Source of the DNA: Deltaproteobacteria bacterium
Lineage (GTDB): Bacteria; Desulfobacterota; Desulfuromonadia; Desulfuromonadales; BM103
Length of the DNA stretch: 64,000 nucleotides
Assembly: GCA_024636155.1 (NCBI GenBank)
Contig: JAGXHM010000068.1
Span: forward strand, 1 to 64,000
Direction of reading: 5' to 3'
Below the pieces are notes generated by a model that was not told the DNA's origin, searched no databases, and saw only the letters and a list, made by a program, of their open reading frames with translations. The position numbers were made by a program, and so were the translations under genes. Below are positions 8,836 through 21,205 of this stretch, in pieces; the stretch's first letter is position 1; the number at the start of each line of letters is the position of its first letter.

Positions 8836-10446
8836 CTAGAACGTTCCGAAAGTATAGCGTTTTTTCATTTTATTACGAAGGCGGATTGCGACACTGCTCA
8901 TCAACAGCACAATCAGAACCAGCAGCAATGTGGTCACAAAGACCATCGGTTTGGCGGCCTCGACATTAGGTGACTGAAAGCCGATGTCGTAGATATGAAA
9001 ACCAAGGTGCATGAACTTGCGGTCCAGATGAAGAAAAGGGAAATTGCCGTCGAGTGGCAAGGCCGGGGCCAACTTGACCACCCCGGTGATCATCAGTGGC
9101 GCGACTTCTCCGGCGGCACGAGCCATGGCCAGGATTAAGCCGGTCATGATGCCGGGTGAGGCCATCGGCAGCAGAATCCGATACAGGGTCTGAAACTTGG
9201 TTGCACCGAGCGCATAAGAGCCTTCGCGCATCTCGCGTGGAATCGCGCCCAAGGCCTCTTCGGTCGAGACGATGACCACCGGTACGGTCAACAGCGCCAG
9301 GGTCAGACTGGCCCAGAGCAGACCGCCAGTGCCAAAGGTTGGAGTGGGCAGGCGTTCTGGAAAAAACAAGCTGTCGATGCCATGGCCGATACCGTAGATG
9401 AAGAAGCCGAGGCCGAAGATGCCGTAGACAATCGAGGGAATGCCTGCCAGATTATTGACTGCAATCCGCACAATCCGCACAACAATGCCTTCTTTGGCGT
9501 ACTCGCGCAGATAAATCGCAGCGATCACCCCCAACGGGAAGGAGAAGAGGCTCATGACGAAGATGAGCATCACGGTGCCGAAAATCGCCGGGAAGAGCCC
9601 ACCTTCAGTGTTTGATTCGCGCGGTTCGCCGAGCAATAACTCTTTCAATTTATATGCGTAGAAGAGCAGCTTGTCAGCGGTTGACATCTGATTCGGAGCA
9701 TAGGCCTGAACAATGTCGACCAAGGCGATCGACTTCTCTTGCCCCGCAGCATCGGCAAAGACCGCCTTGGCCTGACGCGCAGCTGCCTGACGTTTGGTCT
9801 GCAGTTTAACCAGCTCCGTGAACTGGGCTTCTAATCTGACTTTCTCGTCCATGAGTTGTACGCGAGCTGGATCTTCGATGGCGATCTTACGATAGTCGAG
9901 TTTCTGCAGTTCAAGCCGCAACTTCTCCATGCGATAACTGGCTGTATTCAGTTTTTCTACAAGCTCAGCCAGCTGGGCCAGATCGTTGTTCGCTATTTGC
10001 AGCTGCTGCCGCAGGTTGGCCAGCGTCGCTGGGCCCACGCTTTTGCTGATCTCAAAGCTTTTCAAAGTTCCGTAAAAATCACCGTGCTCGATCCGTTCCA
10101 GAACCAGCAGCTCTTCTGGTGTTGTTTCAGTCAGGATCTGCGCTTCATCAATCCAACGAAAATCGAGGCCATAGAGATCACGATTGGCGATCTTGTACTG
10201 CCGCCGCAGGGCCGATTTGTCCGCCGTCTCTTCGACTTTTATCTGCTGACCATAAACCAGGCTGCCATCCTTGAGCTCCAGTCTCTGCAGTGGTGACGGC
10301 CAGAAGACGCCAAGACCGTTGACCATGATGACGATCAACAGAATTGCAGCGCTGAGCAGAGTCAGTGTTAAAGCGGCTGCCGAAAGCCAGACCATCGGCT
10401 CACCAGCCCGCCAGTAGCTATTTGTTCTTTTCGGTTGAGATATCAT
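8836..10446 (-). CDS. pstA: Phosphate ABC transporter permease PstA with enlarged N-terminal insert
   Basis: Inner-membrane permease of 536 residues, far longer than the roughly 290 of E. coli PstA. One membrane segment at about 20-45 is followed by a periplasmic stretch of about 230 residues with a long heptad-like region ([24 protein letters not shown] and onward) predicted to form coiled coil. The conserved permease core with the EAA-type loop ([21 protein letters not shown]) occupies about 285-530. The extended form is known in proteobacteria that also have an extended PstC, as here. It starts 9 bases after pstC. Confidence 0.93.
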   Translation of the reverse strand: MISQPKRTNSYWRAGEPMVWLSAAALTLTLLSAAILLIVIMVNGLGVFWPSPLQRLELKDGSLVYGQQIKVEETADKSALRRQYKIANRDLYGLDFRWIDEAQILTETTPEELLVLERIEHGDFYGTLKSFEISKSVGPATLANLRQQLQIANNDLAQLAELVEKLNTASYRMEKLRLELQKLDYRKIAIEDPARVQLMDEKVRLEAQFTELVKLQTKRQAAARQAKAVFADAAGQEKSIALVDIVQAYAPNQMSTADKLLFYAYKLKELLLGEPRESNTEGGLFPAIFGTVMLIFVMSLFSFPLGVIAAIYLREYAKEGIVVRIVRIAVNNLAGIPSIVYGIFGLGFFIYGIGHGIDSLFFPERLPTPTFGTGGLLWASLTLALLTVPVVIVSTEEALGAIPREMREGSYALGATKFQTLYRILLPMASPGIMTGLILAMARAAGEVAPLMITGVVKLAPALPLDGNFPFLHLDRKFMHLGFHIYDIGFQSPNVEAAKPMVFVTTLLLVLIVLLMSSVAIRLRNKMKKRYTFGTF

Positions 10447-10455
10447 AGCAGCCCT

Positions 10456-12687
10456 TTAGAAACGGCCATATTTGGCGCGCAACCGCTGGCGAACAACCTC
10501 AGCGACGGTATTCACAATAAAGGTCATGACAAACAGAATGACCGCGGTGAGGAAGAGGGTTCGGTAAAGAGAACTATCGACTGGCGCCTCGGGTATCTCA
10601 ACGGCAATATTGGCAGAAAGGGGGCGCATGCCGTTGAAGATGCTTAAATCCATGATCGCCGTGTTGCCGGTCGCCATAAGCACGATCATGGTTTCACCGA
10701 CCGCACGACCAAAACCGATCATGGTCCCGGCAAAGATTCCTGGTGAGGCTGAGGGCAGAATGATTCGCCAGACGGTCTGCCAGCGACTGGCTCCCAGTGC
10801 CAGAGAGGCGGCCCTGAGACTTGCCGGAACGTTAGAGAGACTGTCCTCGGCGATGGTAAAGATGATTGGGATGACCGCAAAACCCATGGCAAAGGCGATG
10901 ATGATACAGTTCCGTGGGTCGTAGCGGGTATCCAGCTCAGTAAACAGCCACTGTTTGAGGTCGCCAGCAAACAACCAGTTCTCCAGACCCGGCCCGAGGT
11001 TAACGGCGATGGCGACGGCCATGATCACGATCGGCGCCACGGCCAGAAACTCAAAACCGCGCTCAATTCGTTTCAACGCCTCAATCTGACGCGCCGCCTG
11101 CCAGAGCAGGATGCTGACCATCAACGATAACGGCACCAGTATCAGGCTGAGAAACAACGAACCCAAAGAGCGTTCGATCAGCGGTGCCAGCCAGAGTGCG
11201 GCGAGAAAGCCGATGATAACGGTTGGTACCGCTGCCATAACTTCGACCGCCGGTTTGATGACTTCGCGAAACCGTGGCCGGGCAAACTGACTGGTGTAGA
11301 TCGCCCCAAAAATGGCCAGAGGCACGGCAAACAGCATGGCATAGAAGGTCCCTTTCAGAGTGCCGAAAATTAACGGCATCAGGCTGAGTTTAGGCTCGTA
11401 GTCATCGCTCGAAGACGAGGATTGCCAAGCGTAGACGGGTTCGTCGTAACTCTCGTACCAGACCTTGCCGAACAGAGTACCGAGACTCACTTCCGGGTGT
11501 GGGATGTCGAGCTTCCAGCTGAGCAAGCTGCCACTTTCAGTCAGAGCAATCAAGGCATTGCCGCGGGTTGTCAAGGCGAAGATTGCCAGCTTCCCTGGTG
11601 GGTTCAGAGCGAGCAGAAAACGCTCGCTGGTCATGTGATCCAGATGCAACCCATCGACCGCGAGGCTGAAAACCGTCTTGTCTCGCGTGGAGGGAGAAAT
11701 CGTCTGCACCGCTCCCGAATGTTGGGTAAGGTTGTGAATCCGGGTAAGGGTGCGCCCGCCACCGTCGTTGCGCACCGGGAACCAGGTGCTGACCTCACCC
11801 TGGGCATCTCCTACCGCCAGGGAGATATCACCGAACACCATGTTCAGGGCAGTAATCGCGCGCTGATCGTCAAAGGCCTGTAAATGATCGGTCAGCTCCG
11901 GTGCTGCGCTGTCAGCCAGATCCCAACGCAGCAGTTCGCCACGGTCAGTGCCAACGTAAAGTTGCTGCCCGTCACTACTCAGTGCCAAGGTGCTAACCAG
12001 ACCAACGACCTCCAACTCTAAATCATGACTATTTTCACTGGTCTCTTCTTCGCCAAGAAAGTTTTCCGATATCTCCTGCTGCTGCAGATGCAGACGACCA
12101 TTCTCCAGCAGATCAACGCGGGTCCGGCGGCCCTCGCTGCTAACGCGTGCCAGCGTCTTGATCGACGATCCTTCTGTGTTGGCCGCAAAGAGCGCTCGTT
12201 GCTTAACCTGATGGGATATGCTGCGCTGATTGCCGTTCGCCTCATCGAAAAACGGTTTAAACTGGATCTGTTCAATGGTCAGCGAACCGTCCTCCCAGAG
12301 CAGGGCATGATTCAAACGACCGAAACTTTCCACTGAGACAAGGCGTGTGGCGGGGCCATCCGTGGCCAGTTGTACCCGGTCAAGTTCACTGCCGTCTTTG
12401 ATGCTGAAAAAAGTAAGCTCGCCACGGTCGTCCAGGGAATAGCCGGTTTCGAGATATTCATCCATACCTATGGCCAGAATGTTCTGCGGACGGATCGTCT
12501 CAACCTTGGCGTAGAGTTTGGCCTCGGCGGAGAAGAAGAGGGGCAGGGAGACCTCGGCAATCAGTACCAGGATGAAGATAACGCTGAAAATAATCACCAT
12601 GCCGCCGATGGTAATCAACCACTTGGCCAGACGATCATTGCGTTTTATTTTTTTCAGAAATGCGGGGTTCATAGCGTCTCGATTCAT
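10456..12687 (-). CDS. pstC: Phosphate ABC transporter permease PstC with beta-propeller-like periplasmic domain
   Basis: A 743-residue permease, against about 320 in E. coli. A first membrane helix (about 20-45) is followed by about 370 periplasmic residues with repeats resembling WD40 blades: ALSSDGQQLYVGTDRGELL, AVGDAQGEVSTWFP and LTESGSLLSWKLD. The permease core (about 430-740) includes the EAA-type loop LSNVPASLRAASLALGASRW. The insert may contact PstS or the envelope; that is inference. Two close ATG codons (12687 and 12672) are possible starts, with neither having a strong ribosome-binding site. It lies downstream of pstS behind a hairpin. Confidence 0.93.
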   Translation of the reverse strand: MNRDAMNPAFLKKIKRNDRLAKWLITIGGMVIIFSVIFILVLIAEVSLPLFFSAEAKLYAKVETIRPQNILAIGMDEYLETGYSLDDRGELTFFSIKDGSELDRVQLATDGPATRLVSVESFGRLNHALLWEDGSLTIEQIQFKPFFDEANGNQRSISHQVKQRALFAANTEGSSIKTLARVSSEGRRTRVDLLENGRLHLQQQEISENFLGEEETSENSHDLELEVVGLVSTLALSSDGQQLYVGTDRGELLRWDLADSAAPELTDHLQAFDDQRAITALNMVFGDISLAVGDAQGEVSTWFPVRNDGGGRTLTRIHNLTQHSGAVQTISPSTRDKTVFSLAVDGLHLDHMTSERFLLALNPPGKLAIFALTTRGNALIALTESGSLLSWKLDIPHPEVSLGTLFGKVWYESYDEPVYAWQSSSSSDDYEPKLSLMPLIFGTLKGTFYAMLFAVPLAIFGAIYTSQFARPRFREVIKPAVEVMAAVPTVIIGFLAALWLAPLIERSLGSLFLSLILVPLSLMVSILLWQAARQIEALKRIERGFEFLAVAPIVIMAVAIAVNLGPGLENWLFAGDLKQWLFTELDTRYDPRNCIIIAFAMGFAVIPIIFTIAEDSLSNVPASLRAASLALGASRWQTVWRIILPSASPGIFAGTMIGFGRAVGETMIVLMATGNTAIMDLSIFNGMRPLSANIAVEIPEAPVDSSLYRTLFLTAVILFVMTFIVNTVAEVVRQRLRAKYGRF

Positions 12688-12707
12688 AAACTCTAAATGC
12701 GCGAACA

Positions 12708-12734
12708 GGCTCTACCTCTTAATGAGATAGAGCC
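12708..12734 (-). promoter_or_regulatory. Intercistronic hairpin between pstS and pstC
   Basis: GGCTCTA and TAGAGCC pair around a partly paired interior, with no T-tract on the minus strand. A stem in this place is typical of transcripts in which the binding-protein message is stabilised relative to the permease message, or of partial termination. Confidence 0.55.
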
Positions 12735-12766
12735 GCCCACTTTTTCCAACTTTATCTCGACTCGAC

Positions 12767-13750
12767 TTAGTCGAGCAGAGCCAGTTGCTTCTTGGCCACT
12801 TCAGCAGTCAACGGCAGATAGCCATCCTTGACCACGATCTCCTGACCTTCCTTTGACAGTGCATAGTGAAGGAATTCCTTGACCAGCGCTGGCAGTGGCT
12901 TGTTCGGCTCCTTGCCAACATAGATGTAGAGCAGGCGACCGAGTGGGTACTTGCCATTCAGAACGTTTTCGTAGTTCGGCTCGTATTGCTGGTCACCATC
13001 CTTCTTGCCGAGAGCGACCGCCTTGACCCCGGAGGTTTTGTAGCCGATACCGGAGTAGCCGACGCCGCTTAAATCTTCGGTGACCCCGAGAACCACCGAG
13101 GCGCTGCCTGGTTGCTCTTTGACGGTATTCTTGTAATCACCTTTGAAGAGTGCTTTTTCCTTGAAGTAGCCGTAGGTTCCCGAAGCCGAGTTACGACCGT
13201 AGAGGCTGAGCGGCTTGTTGGCCCAGTCTCCGGTCAGGCCAAGCTGACCCCAGGTGGTGACATCGGTCGCCAAGCCGCCTTTGCGGTTCTTGGAGAAGAT
13301 CGCATCAACCTGCTGCAGCGAGAGACCCTCAAGCGGGTTATCCTTGTTGATGAAGACTGCCAGAGAATCAAGCGCAACACCGATGGCCGTTGGCTTGTAA
13401 CCGAACTTGGCTTCAAACGCCTGAATCTCTTCGTTCTTCATCTTGCGCGACATCGGGCCGACCTGGCTGGTCCCTTCGATCAGGGCCGGGGGGGCGGTGC
13501 TTGAACCTTTGCCTTCGATCTGAATATTGACGTTGGGATATTTCTTACGGAAGCCTTCAGCCCAAAAGGTCATCATGTTGTTCAGGGTGTCGGAACCGAC
13601 ACTGTTCAGATTACCAGCCACGCCTTGAACCTTGATGTAATCGCTCAGGTTAACATCGACCTTGAGAGGCTCGGCGAAAACGTTGGTGGCGGCCAGAGTC
13701 AGAACCACCAGGGTCAGACTGATTTTTTTCAACGTAAGTAACGGTCTCAT
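12767..13750 (-). CDS. pstS: Periplasmic phosphate-binding protein PstS
   Basis: A 327-residue exported protein: signal peptide [20 protein letters not shown] cleaved before EPLKVD, then a mature phosphate-binding fold with the ligand loops [29 protein letters not shown] and [12 protein letters not shown]. It captures phosphate and delivers it to PstCA. The start at 13750 (MRPLLTLKK) is chosen because AAGGAG lies 10 bases upstream. A 27-bp tandem duplication of this leader creates a second in-frame ATG at 13777 with its own AAGGAG, which would add 9 residues. It is the first gene of the pst group, downstream of phoR. Confidence 0.96.
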   Translation of the reverse strand: MRPLLTLKKISLTLVVLTLAATNVFAEPLKVDVNLSDYIKVQGVAGNLNSVGSDTLNNMMTFWAEGFRKKYPNVNIQIEGKGSSTAPPALIEGTSQVGPMSRKMKNEEIQAFEAKFGYKPTAIGVALDSLAVFINKDNPLEGLSLQQVDAIFSKNRKGGLATDVTTWGQLGLTGDWANKPLSLYGRNSASGTYGYFKEKALFKGDYKNTVKEQPGSASVVLGVTEDLSGVGYSGIGYKTSGVKAVALGKKDGDQQYEPNYENVLNGKYPLGRLLYIYVGKEPNKPLPALVKEFLHYALSKEGQEIVVKDGYLPLTAEVAKKQLALLD

Positions 13751-13801
13751 TGCTGTGCATCTCCTTGACTGTTTCATTGCTGTGCATCTCCTTGACTGTT
13801 T
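13748..13801 (-). repeat. 27-bp tandem duplication of the pstS translation start region
   Basis: Two perfect 27-bp units (13748-13774 and 13775-13801), each with AAGGAG, its spacer and an ATG. Because 27 is a multiple of 3 the two start codons share a reading frame. Confidence 0.9.
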
Positions 13802-13925
13802 TTGTTGTTAGCTTAGTTTCTGTCGTGAAGATGCTCCGGAATTGTTAGGTTTGTGTGAGCAGCAGGTGAGGAGTTCGCCAGATCTGACACCGCTGATTGT
13901 GCTGGTAAGGAATCAGAACGTTTTC

Positions 13926-15701
13926 TCAACCCGTCGGGAGCAGGAGAGTAAAGCAGCTACCCTGCCCCGGAGTACTGGTCACCTCAACCTCGCCTCGGTG
14001 AGCTTGAGCCACATGTTTAACGATTGCGAGTCCAAGGCCGGTGCCACCGAGGTTACGGCTACGTGCTTGATCTGCACGATAAAAGCGCTCGAAAATTCGG
14101 TGTTGGTGCTCCTTTTCGATGCCACAGCCGAAATCCTGCACCCGAATACTGATCTGTGTTTCCAACTCTGTCGCTTCGATCACTACCTGCCCACCAGGGT
14201 CACTATATTTGAGGGCATTTGTCAGCAGATTGATAATTGCTTGTTCTAAAAGTGGCGCATTGATCCGGGCCTTAAGCTGCTCTGAACAGAGGATCTGCAG
14301 ATCGATCTGCTGTTGCTGAAGTAAGCCTTCGCAGGCAGCCTGCGAGCTTTCCAAAACAGGACGCAGGGGAGAGCTCGTTAGTTCCCAGCCCCCCTGGATA
14401 GCTCCCTGTTCGATCCGCGATAGATCAAGCAGATCCTCGACCAGAGCATTAAGACGTTCATTCTGCTTAAAAATGATTTGCAGAAAACGCTGACCAGTCG
14501 CATCAGCAAACTCTTCATCGAGCAGAGTTTCAACCGCCCCGCGAATGGCAGTGATCGGGGTTTTTAACTCGTGGGAGACGTTGGCAACAAAATCACGCCG
14601 GACCGATTCAAGTTGGCGCAGTCTGGTGAGATCATGAAGCACAATCAGTACACCGACCCGTTCATCACTATTGCCCATCAGTGGCGTTGCTTGAATGTGC
14701 AGGTAACGTTTTTTAGGACCGTGCATCACCAGCTCATCTTCGAGCGGTCCCCGTTGGCTCAAAGCCTGACGGATGAAGCGCTGCAGTTCGGCCTGGCGGA
14801 TCACCTCCTGGATGGGGCGACCAGAACGTAGTTTTGGTGAAACAGCAAACAGCTCGGCCGCAGCCTTATTCAGGCGAATAACCCGTTCGTCGTTGTCGAC
14901 CGCGACGATCCCTTCGATCATACAGCCAAGTATCGCTTCAATTTCACCCCGTTGTTCAACTGCACGCTCAATCCGTTCAGCCAGTTGGAGTGCCATGCGG
15001 TTCATCGCTTCGGCCAGACGAGCGGTCTCTTCAGAGCCGGTTACCTCCATGGGGAGAGCCAGCTCTCCGCGTGAAAAGCGCTCGGCTCCTGCGGTCATCA
15101 GTTCCAGAGGTCGGCTGAGACGCCGTGAGAACCACCAGCAGATTGGAGCTAACAGGGCCGCAATCACCAAACCGCCAAGCAGAAGTTGCCAGTAAATCCC
15201 CTTAAGGGTGTCGTCAATATCAGACACCGGCAAGGCGGTACGGATAGTCCCGACCAGCTGACCTCCGTCAGAAACCGGAACTGCCACGTACATCAATGAT
15301 TGCCCAAGGGTGTTGCTAAAGCGGATTGACATCCCTTGCTGATTGGCAAGCGCTTGCAAAACCTCTGGCCGCTGACCATGATTATCCATCTGGTCCGCAT
15401 TTTCGTGAGAATCAGCCACTACGCGGCCGTTTTTCAGGATAATGGTGATGCGGGTGTTTGATCGCTCCCCAAGCTGCTTAACCAGCTGTTTCAGCCGGTT
15501 CTGGCGGCTGTCGCTGATTTGCCCCTTGAGTTGATGTTCGACCAATTGTGCCCGGGCACGCAGATCATCAGCAGTCTGCCGGTAATGAAAAGTGCGCAGC
15601 TCAACCGATACAAACCAGCCAACGGCCAACAACACGAGTAAGATCAGTAACAGGAAAGAGGGATAGAGCTGCCAGACTAGTCGCCGCCGATTAAGATTCA
15701 C
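13926..15701 (-). CDS. phoR: Phosphate-regulon sensor histidine kinase PhoR
   Basis: A 591-residue membrane kinase: TM1 (about 10-32), a periplasmic domain with sensor-like segments to about 165, TM2 (about 168-190), HAMP (190-245), PAS (about 255-350), HisKA with DFVANVSHELKTPITAI near 370, and HATPase with DFGCGIEKEHQHRIFERFYR and GTGLGLAIVKH. It phosphorylates PhoB when Pst flux is low. It starts with GTG at 15701, overlapping the phoB stop by 4 bases (GTGA), so the two are translationally coupled. The large periplasmic domain, absent from E. coli PhoR, is usual in many other phyla. Confidence 0.95.
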   Translation of the reverse strand: MNLNRRRLVWQLYPSFLLLILLVLLAVGWFVSVELRTFHYRQTADDLRARAQLVEHQLKGQISDSRQNRLKQLVKQLGERSNTRITIILKNGRVVADSHENADQMDNHGQRPEVLQALANQQGMSIRFSNTLGQSLMYVAVPVSDGGQLVGTIRTALPVSDIDDTLKGIYWQLLLGGLVIAALLAPICWWFSRRLSRPLELMTAGAERFSRGELALPMEVTGSEETARLAEAMNRMALQLAERIERAVEQRGEIEAILGCMIEGIVAVDNDERVIRLNKAAAELFAVSPKLRSGRPIQEVIRQAELQRFIRQALSQRGPLEDELVMHGPKKRYLHIQATPLMGNSDERVGVLIVLHDLTRLRQLESVRRDFVANVSHELKTPITAIRGAVETLLDEEFADATGQRFLQIIFKQNERLNALVEDLLDLSRIEQGAIQGGWELTSSPLRPVLESSQAACEGLLQQQQIDLQILCSEQLKARINAPLLEQAIINLLTNALKYSDPGGQVVIEATELETQISIRVQDFGCGIEKEHQHRIFERFYRADQARSRNLGGTGLGLAIVKHVAQAHRGEVEVTSTPGQGSCFTLLLPTG

Positions 15702-16399
15702 AAGCCCTCCAGAAAGCGATAGCCAACGCCACGCACAGTTTCAATGTAGTGACCACAGGCCCCTAGCTTTTTCCGCAACCCGGCGATTTGCACGTCAACG
15801 GCCCGATCAGTAACGGCATAATCTTCGCCGCGAACCGCATTGACAATCTGGTAGCGAGTAAACACCCAGCCAGGTCGACCTGCAAGAGCCTCGAGGACGC
15901 GAAACTCGGTGAAAGTCAGTTCAACCGTTGCGCCATCAACCTGCACCAGATTGCGCCCCGGGTGAATGCGCAGCGCGCCCCGAACCAGTTCTTCGGTCTC
16001 CGTCTGCTCTTGCAACTCGCTTCTGCGGCGCATGACAGTTTGAACCCGGGCAAGCAGAACCTTGATACTGAAGGGTTTGGTGACGTAGTCATCAGCGCCA
16101 AGCTCAAGGCCACGGACCACATCGGCCTCTTCGCCGCAGGCGGTGAGCATAATAATCGGGATCTCGCTGGTTGCCTCGTCGTTCCTTAACCGACGGCAGA
16201 TTTCCAAGCCATCGATACCGGGCAACATCAAGTCGAGCAGAATGAGATGAGGCTTCTGCGCCGAGACGGCTGCCAGGGCCTCTTCGCCGTGGGTAGCGCA
16301 GTCGACATTGTAGCCCGCCTTGATCAGGTTGAAATGCAACAGAGCCAGAATGTCTTCTTCGTCTTCAACAACCAGAACGGTCTTTTTTTGATCTGACAT
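15698..16399 (-). CDS. phoB: Phosphate-regulon response regulator PhoB
   Basis: A 233-residue OmpR-family regulator: receiver domain with VEDEED and acceptor Asp in LILLDLMLPGIDG, then a winged-helix DNA-binding domain with VELTFTEFRVLEALAGRPG and a C-terminal ETVRGVGYRF wing. It activates pst and other phosphate-starvation genes. It heads the cluster phoB-phoR-pstSCAB-phoU. I looked for a canonical Pho box upstream and found only weak, wrongly spaced CTGT repeats near 16430. GAGGGG lies just before the ATG. Confidence 0.96.
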   Translation of the reverse strand: MSDQKKTVLVVEDEEDILALLHFNLIKAGYNVDCATHGEEALAAVSAQKPHLILLDLMLPGIDGLEICRRLRNDEATSEIPIIMLTACGEEADVVRGLELGADDYVTKPFSIKVLLARVQTVMRRRSELQEQTETEELVRGALRIHPGRNLVQVDGATVELTFTEFRVLEALAGRPGWVFTRYQIVNAVRGEDYAVTDRAVDVQIAGLRKKLGACGHYIETVRGVGYRFLEGL

Positions 16400-16447
16400 A
16401 ACCCCTCGCCATTGATCTCTTCAATGTAACTGTTTCGTGATTCTGTG

Positions 16448-16559
16448 AAGGCATGCGGTCTACCGCGATTGCCAGCGTCCAACGTTGTGACTTAACTCCC
16501 CGCAGGCAACAGCAGCCGCCCGCATGCTGTGCGGATAGAGCCGGGTGTTGAATCGTTAC
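16448..16559 (+). repeat. Structured 112-bp repeat, copy 2
   Basis: Same orientation and length as 5668-5779. Here the outer stem GCATGCGG/CCGCATGC is perfect and the inner stem TTGCCAGCG/CGCAGGCAA has one mismatch, the reverse of copy 1. Some 50 bases upstream of the phoB start. The rest of the gap to 16760 is AT-rich with poly-T runs and no gene that I can see. Confidence 0.8.
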
Positions 16560-16760
16560 TCCTCAATAATCGGATTCCGTCATAATCTTTTTTGTTTGTT
16601 AGCGTTTTGTGAGTTTTTTTGATTTTAATTGCTTTCGCATTATAACAAGGTCTGAGGAGAAGGCTGAAGGAATTGTTGGAAACTTTAAAGAATACTTCAG
16701 AGGCGGATGAGTCTGTTTATGCTCCCAGTTTGGGCTGGCAGATTGAGTCCGGCTCGCATA

Positions 16761-16798
16761 ATTGCAAAGGCCACCCCGGTGAGGGTGGCCTTTGCAAT
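16761..16798 (-). terminator. Strong hairpin downstream of purA
   Basis: A perfect 16-bp stem (ATTGCAAAGGCCACCC and its complement) around the loop CGGTGA. There is no T-tract on the minus strand, but the position just after purA and the stem strength suggest transcript-end formation. Confidence 0.65.
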
Positions 16799-16858
16799 GT
16801 CCTGCGTTTACAGATTATCGGATGTGGTGCGTTTCGTTGTTTTTTTTAAAAAAGATGA

Positions 16859-19445
<2,587 letters not shown>

Positions 19446-19455
19446 GTTCAGGTCC

Positions 19456-21039
19456 TTATAAGACGATCTGGTTTGCGGCCACGATGTGCGGGTGAGCGCG
19501 CAATTTTTTCAGAGTTTCATCGGGAATACAACTGTCAATATTGATCAGGGAGACAGCTTGGCCGTCAATTGATTGGCGAGTCAGGTTCATGCCCGCGATG
19601 TTAATTTTCGCTTCGCCGAGCACCTGGCCGATAAAGCCAATGATGCCTGGGTGATCTTCGTTAAACAGTACCAGGATATGGCCGTGGGGGCTTGCCTCAA
19701 CGTAGCAGCCGTTGACGCGTACAATGCGATAGTCGTTTTCGCCAAACATGGCTCCGCAGATAGCGTGTTCGCCTTCGGCGCCGACTACCGTCAGGCGTAT
19801 CATGCTGGAGAATCCGCGACTCGTCTGGCTGCGGGTCTCGGTAACACGGATGCGGCGCTCCTTGGCCAGATGCGTGGCGTTGATGTAGTTGACCTCAGAT
19901 CCGATCATCGGTGTCAGGATGCCCTTCAGGGCGGCCATGGTTAAAGGTTCGGTCGGGTGATTGGTGACCGTGCCAGCATATTCAAGGTGAACCTCTTCAA
20001 GCCCCTTGCCATACAACTGGGCCTGGAATGAACCGAGACGTTCTGCAAGTTCTATATGTGGGCGTAAGGTGCCCAGCAGATCAGCGCTGATCGAAGGCAC
20101 GTTGACGGCGTTGACAATGATGCCTTTGCCCAGGAAGTCAATGACCTGGTTGGCGACTTGTACTGTGACGTTTATCTGAGCGTCGCGGGTGGAGGTGCGC
20201 AGATGTGGGGTGCAGATGACTTGATCAAGGCTCAGTAATGGATTGTCCGCTTCTGGCGGCTCTTTGGCGAAGACGTCAATAGCTGCTCCGCCGACACGTC
20301 CGTTTCTGATCGCATCAGCCAGGGCGATTTCATCGATCAGGCCACCAGTGGCGCAATTGATGATGTGACAACCTTGCTTGACTCTGGACAGGGTTTCGCT
20401 GTTGAGAATGTTGGCGGTCTCGGCATTCAGCGGTATGTGCAGAGTCAAGAAGTCTGATCGAGCCAATAACTTATCGAAATTAACCTGCTCTGCACCGAAC
20501 AGACGAACCGCGTCATCGGTAAGATAAGGATCGTAAACAATCGGTTTCATTTTCAGGGCGAGGGCTCTTTCGATCACAAGTTGACCAATTTTACCTGCGC
20601 CTATGACGCCAATGGTTTTTCCGGCGACTTCAATGCCGAGGAAGCGATCTGATTCCCATTGGCCGCTCTTGGTTGATTGGCTGGCAATCGGAATCTGTCT
20701 GGCCAGGGCGAAGACCATGGCAATGGTGTGCTCTGCAGTGGTCGTGGTGCTGCCGAACGGGGTGTGCATGACGACGACCCCTTTGCGGTTGGCGGCATCC
20801 AGATCCAGATTGCCGGTGCCAACCCCGGCGCGGCCCACGACCTTGAGCTTGTTGGCCGCTTGAAAGACCTCTTCTGTGACCAGTGTGCCGCTGCGGACAA
20901 TCAGTGCGTCAGTCTCGGCAACAGCTTTCAGCAACTGCTCAGTTGTCAGCCCAGGTTGATAGTCGAGCTCGATGCCTTCTGCCTGTTCCAGGACTTGAAG
21001 ACCTTCGGCGGGGAATTTGTCAGAAACCAGTACTCTCAT
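19456..21039 (-). CDS. serA: D-3-phosphoglycerate dehydrogenase
   Basis: A 527-residue enzyme catalysing the first step of serine synthesis from 3-phosphoglycerate. It has the type-I long form: NAD-binding Rossmann motif GVIGAGKIGQ, the substrate segment VVGRAGVGTGNLDL, catalytic HLRTSTRDAQ (His-containing), an intervening ASB domain (about 320-450) and a C-terminal ACT domain (HILVLFNEDHPGIIGFIGQV) that could bind serine. Catalytic His region departs from the common TPHLGAST (here TPHLRTST). The start MRVLVSDKFP at 21039 is the family start; the 18 codons upstream are likely leader. Confidence 0.96.
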   Translation of the reverse strand: MRVLVSDKFPAEGLQVLEQAEGIELDYQPGLTTEQLLKAVAETDALIVRSGTLVTEEVFQAANKLKVVGRAGVGTGNLDLDAANRKGVVVMHTPFGSTTTTAEHTIAMVFALARQIPIASQSTKSGQWESDRFLGIEVAGKTIGVIGAGKIGQLVIERALALKMKPIVYDPYLTDDAVRLFGAEQVNFDKLLARSDFLTLHIPLNAETANILNSETLSRVKQGCHIINCATGGLIDEIALADAIRNGRVGGAAIDVFAKEPPEADNPLLSLDQVICTPHLRTSTRDAQINVTVQVANQVIDFLGKGIIVNAVNVPSISADLLGTLRPHIELAERLGSFQAQLYGKGLEEVHLEYAGTVTNHPTEPLTMAALKGILTPMIGSEVNYINATHLAKERRIRVTETRSQTSRGFSSMIRLTVVGAEGEHAICGAMFGENDYRIVRVNGCYVEASPHGHILVLFNEDHPGIIGFIGQVLGEAKINIAGMNLTRQSIDGQAVSLINIDSCIPDETLKKLRAHPHIVAANQIVL

Positions 21040-21108
21040 GACATGGATCCGTAGTCGTTGGAAGGAAGTCTTTATGCAAAAGTTATAACTCAACTTAGCA
21101 AACTAGCA

Positions 21109-21142
21109 ACCGGCCTCTCCTCTGTCAAGATGAAAGGCCGGT
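21109..21142 (-). terminator. Hairpin between pepA and serA
   Basis: ACCGGCCT pairs with AGGCCGGT across an 18-base loop in the 112 to 166-base spacer. There is no clear T-tract, so termination is only partial or doubtful. Confidence 0.4.
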
Positions 21143-21205
21143 ATCGTAAGTGGCTGAACAGCTGAATTTACTGCTGGCTCGTTAATCCTTGCCGCTACTT
21201 AGCTT

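Noticed and set aside
16400-16447. Pho box upstream of phoB
   Set aside because: The CTGT repeats seen have a 13-base period, not 11, and a poor second half.
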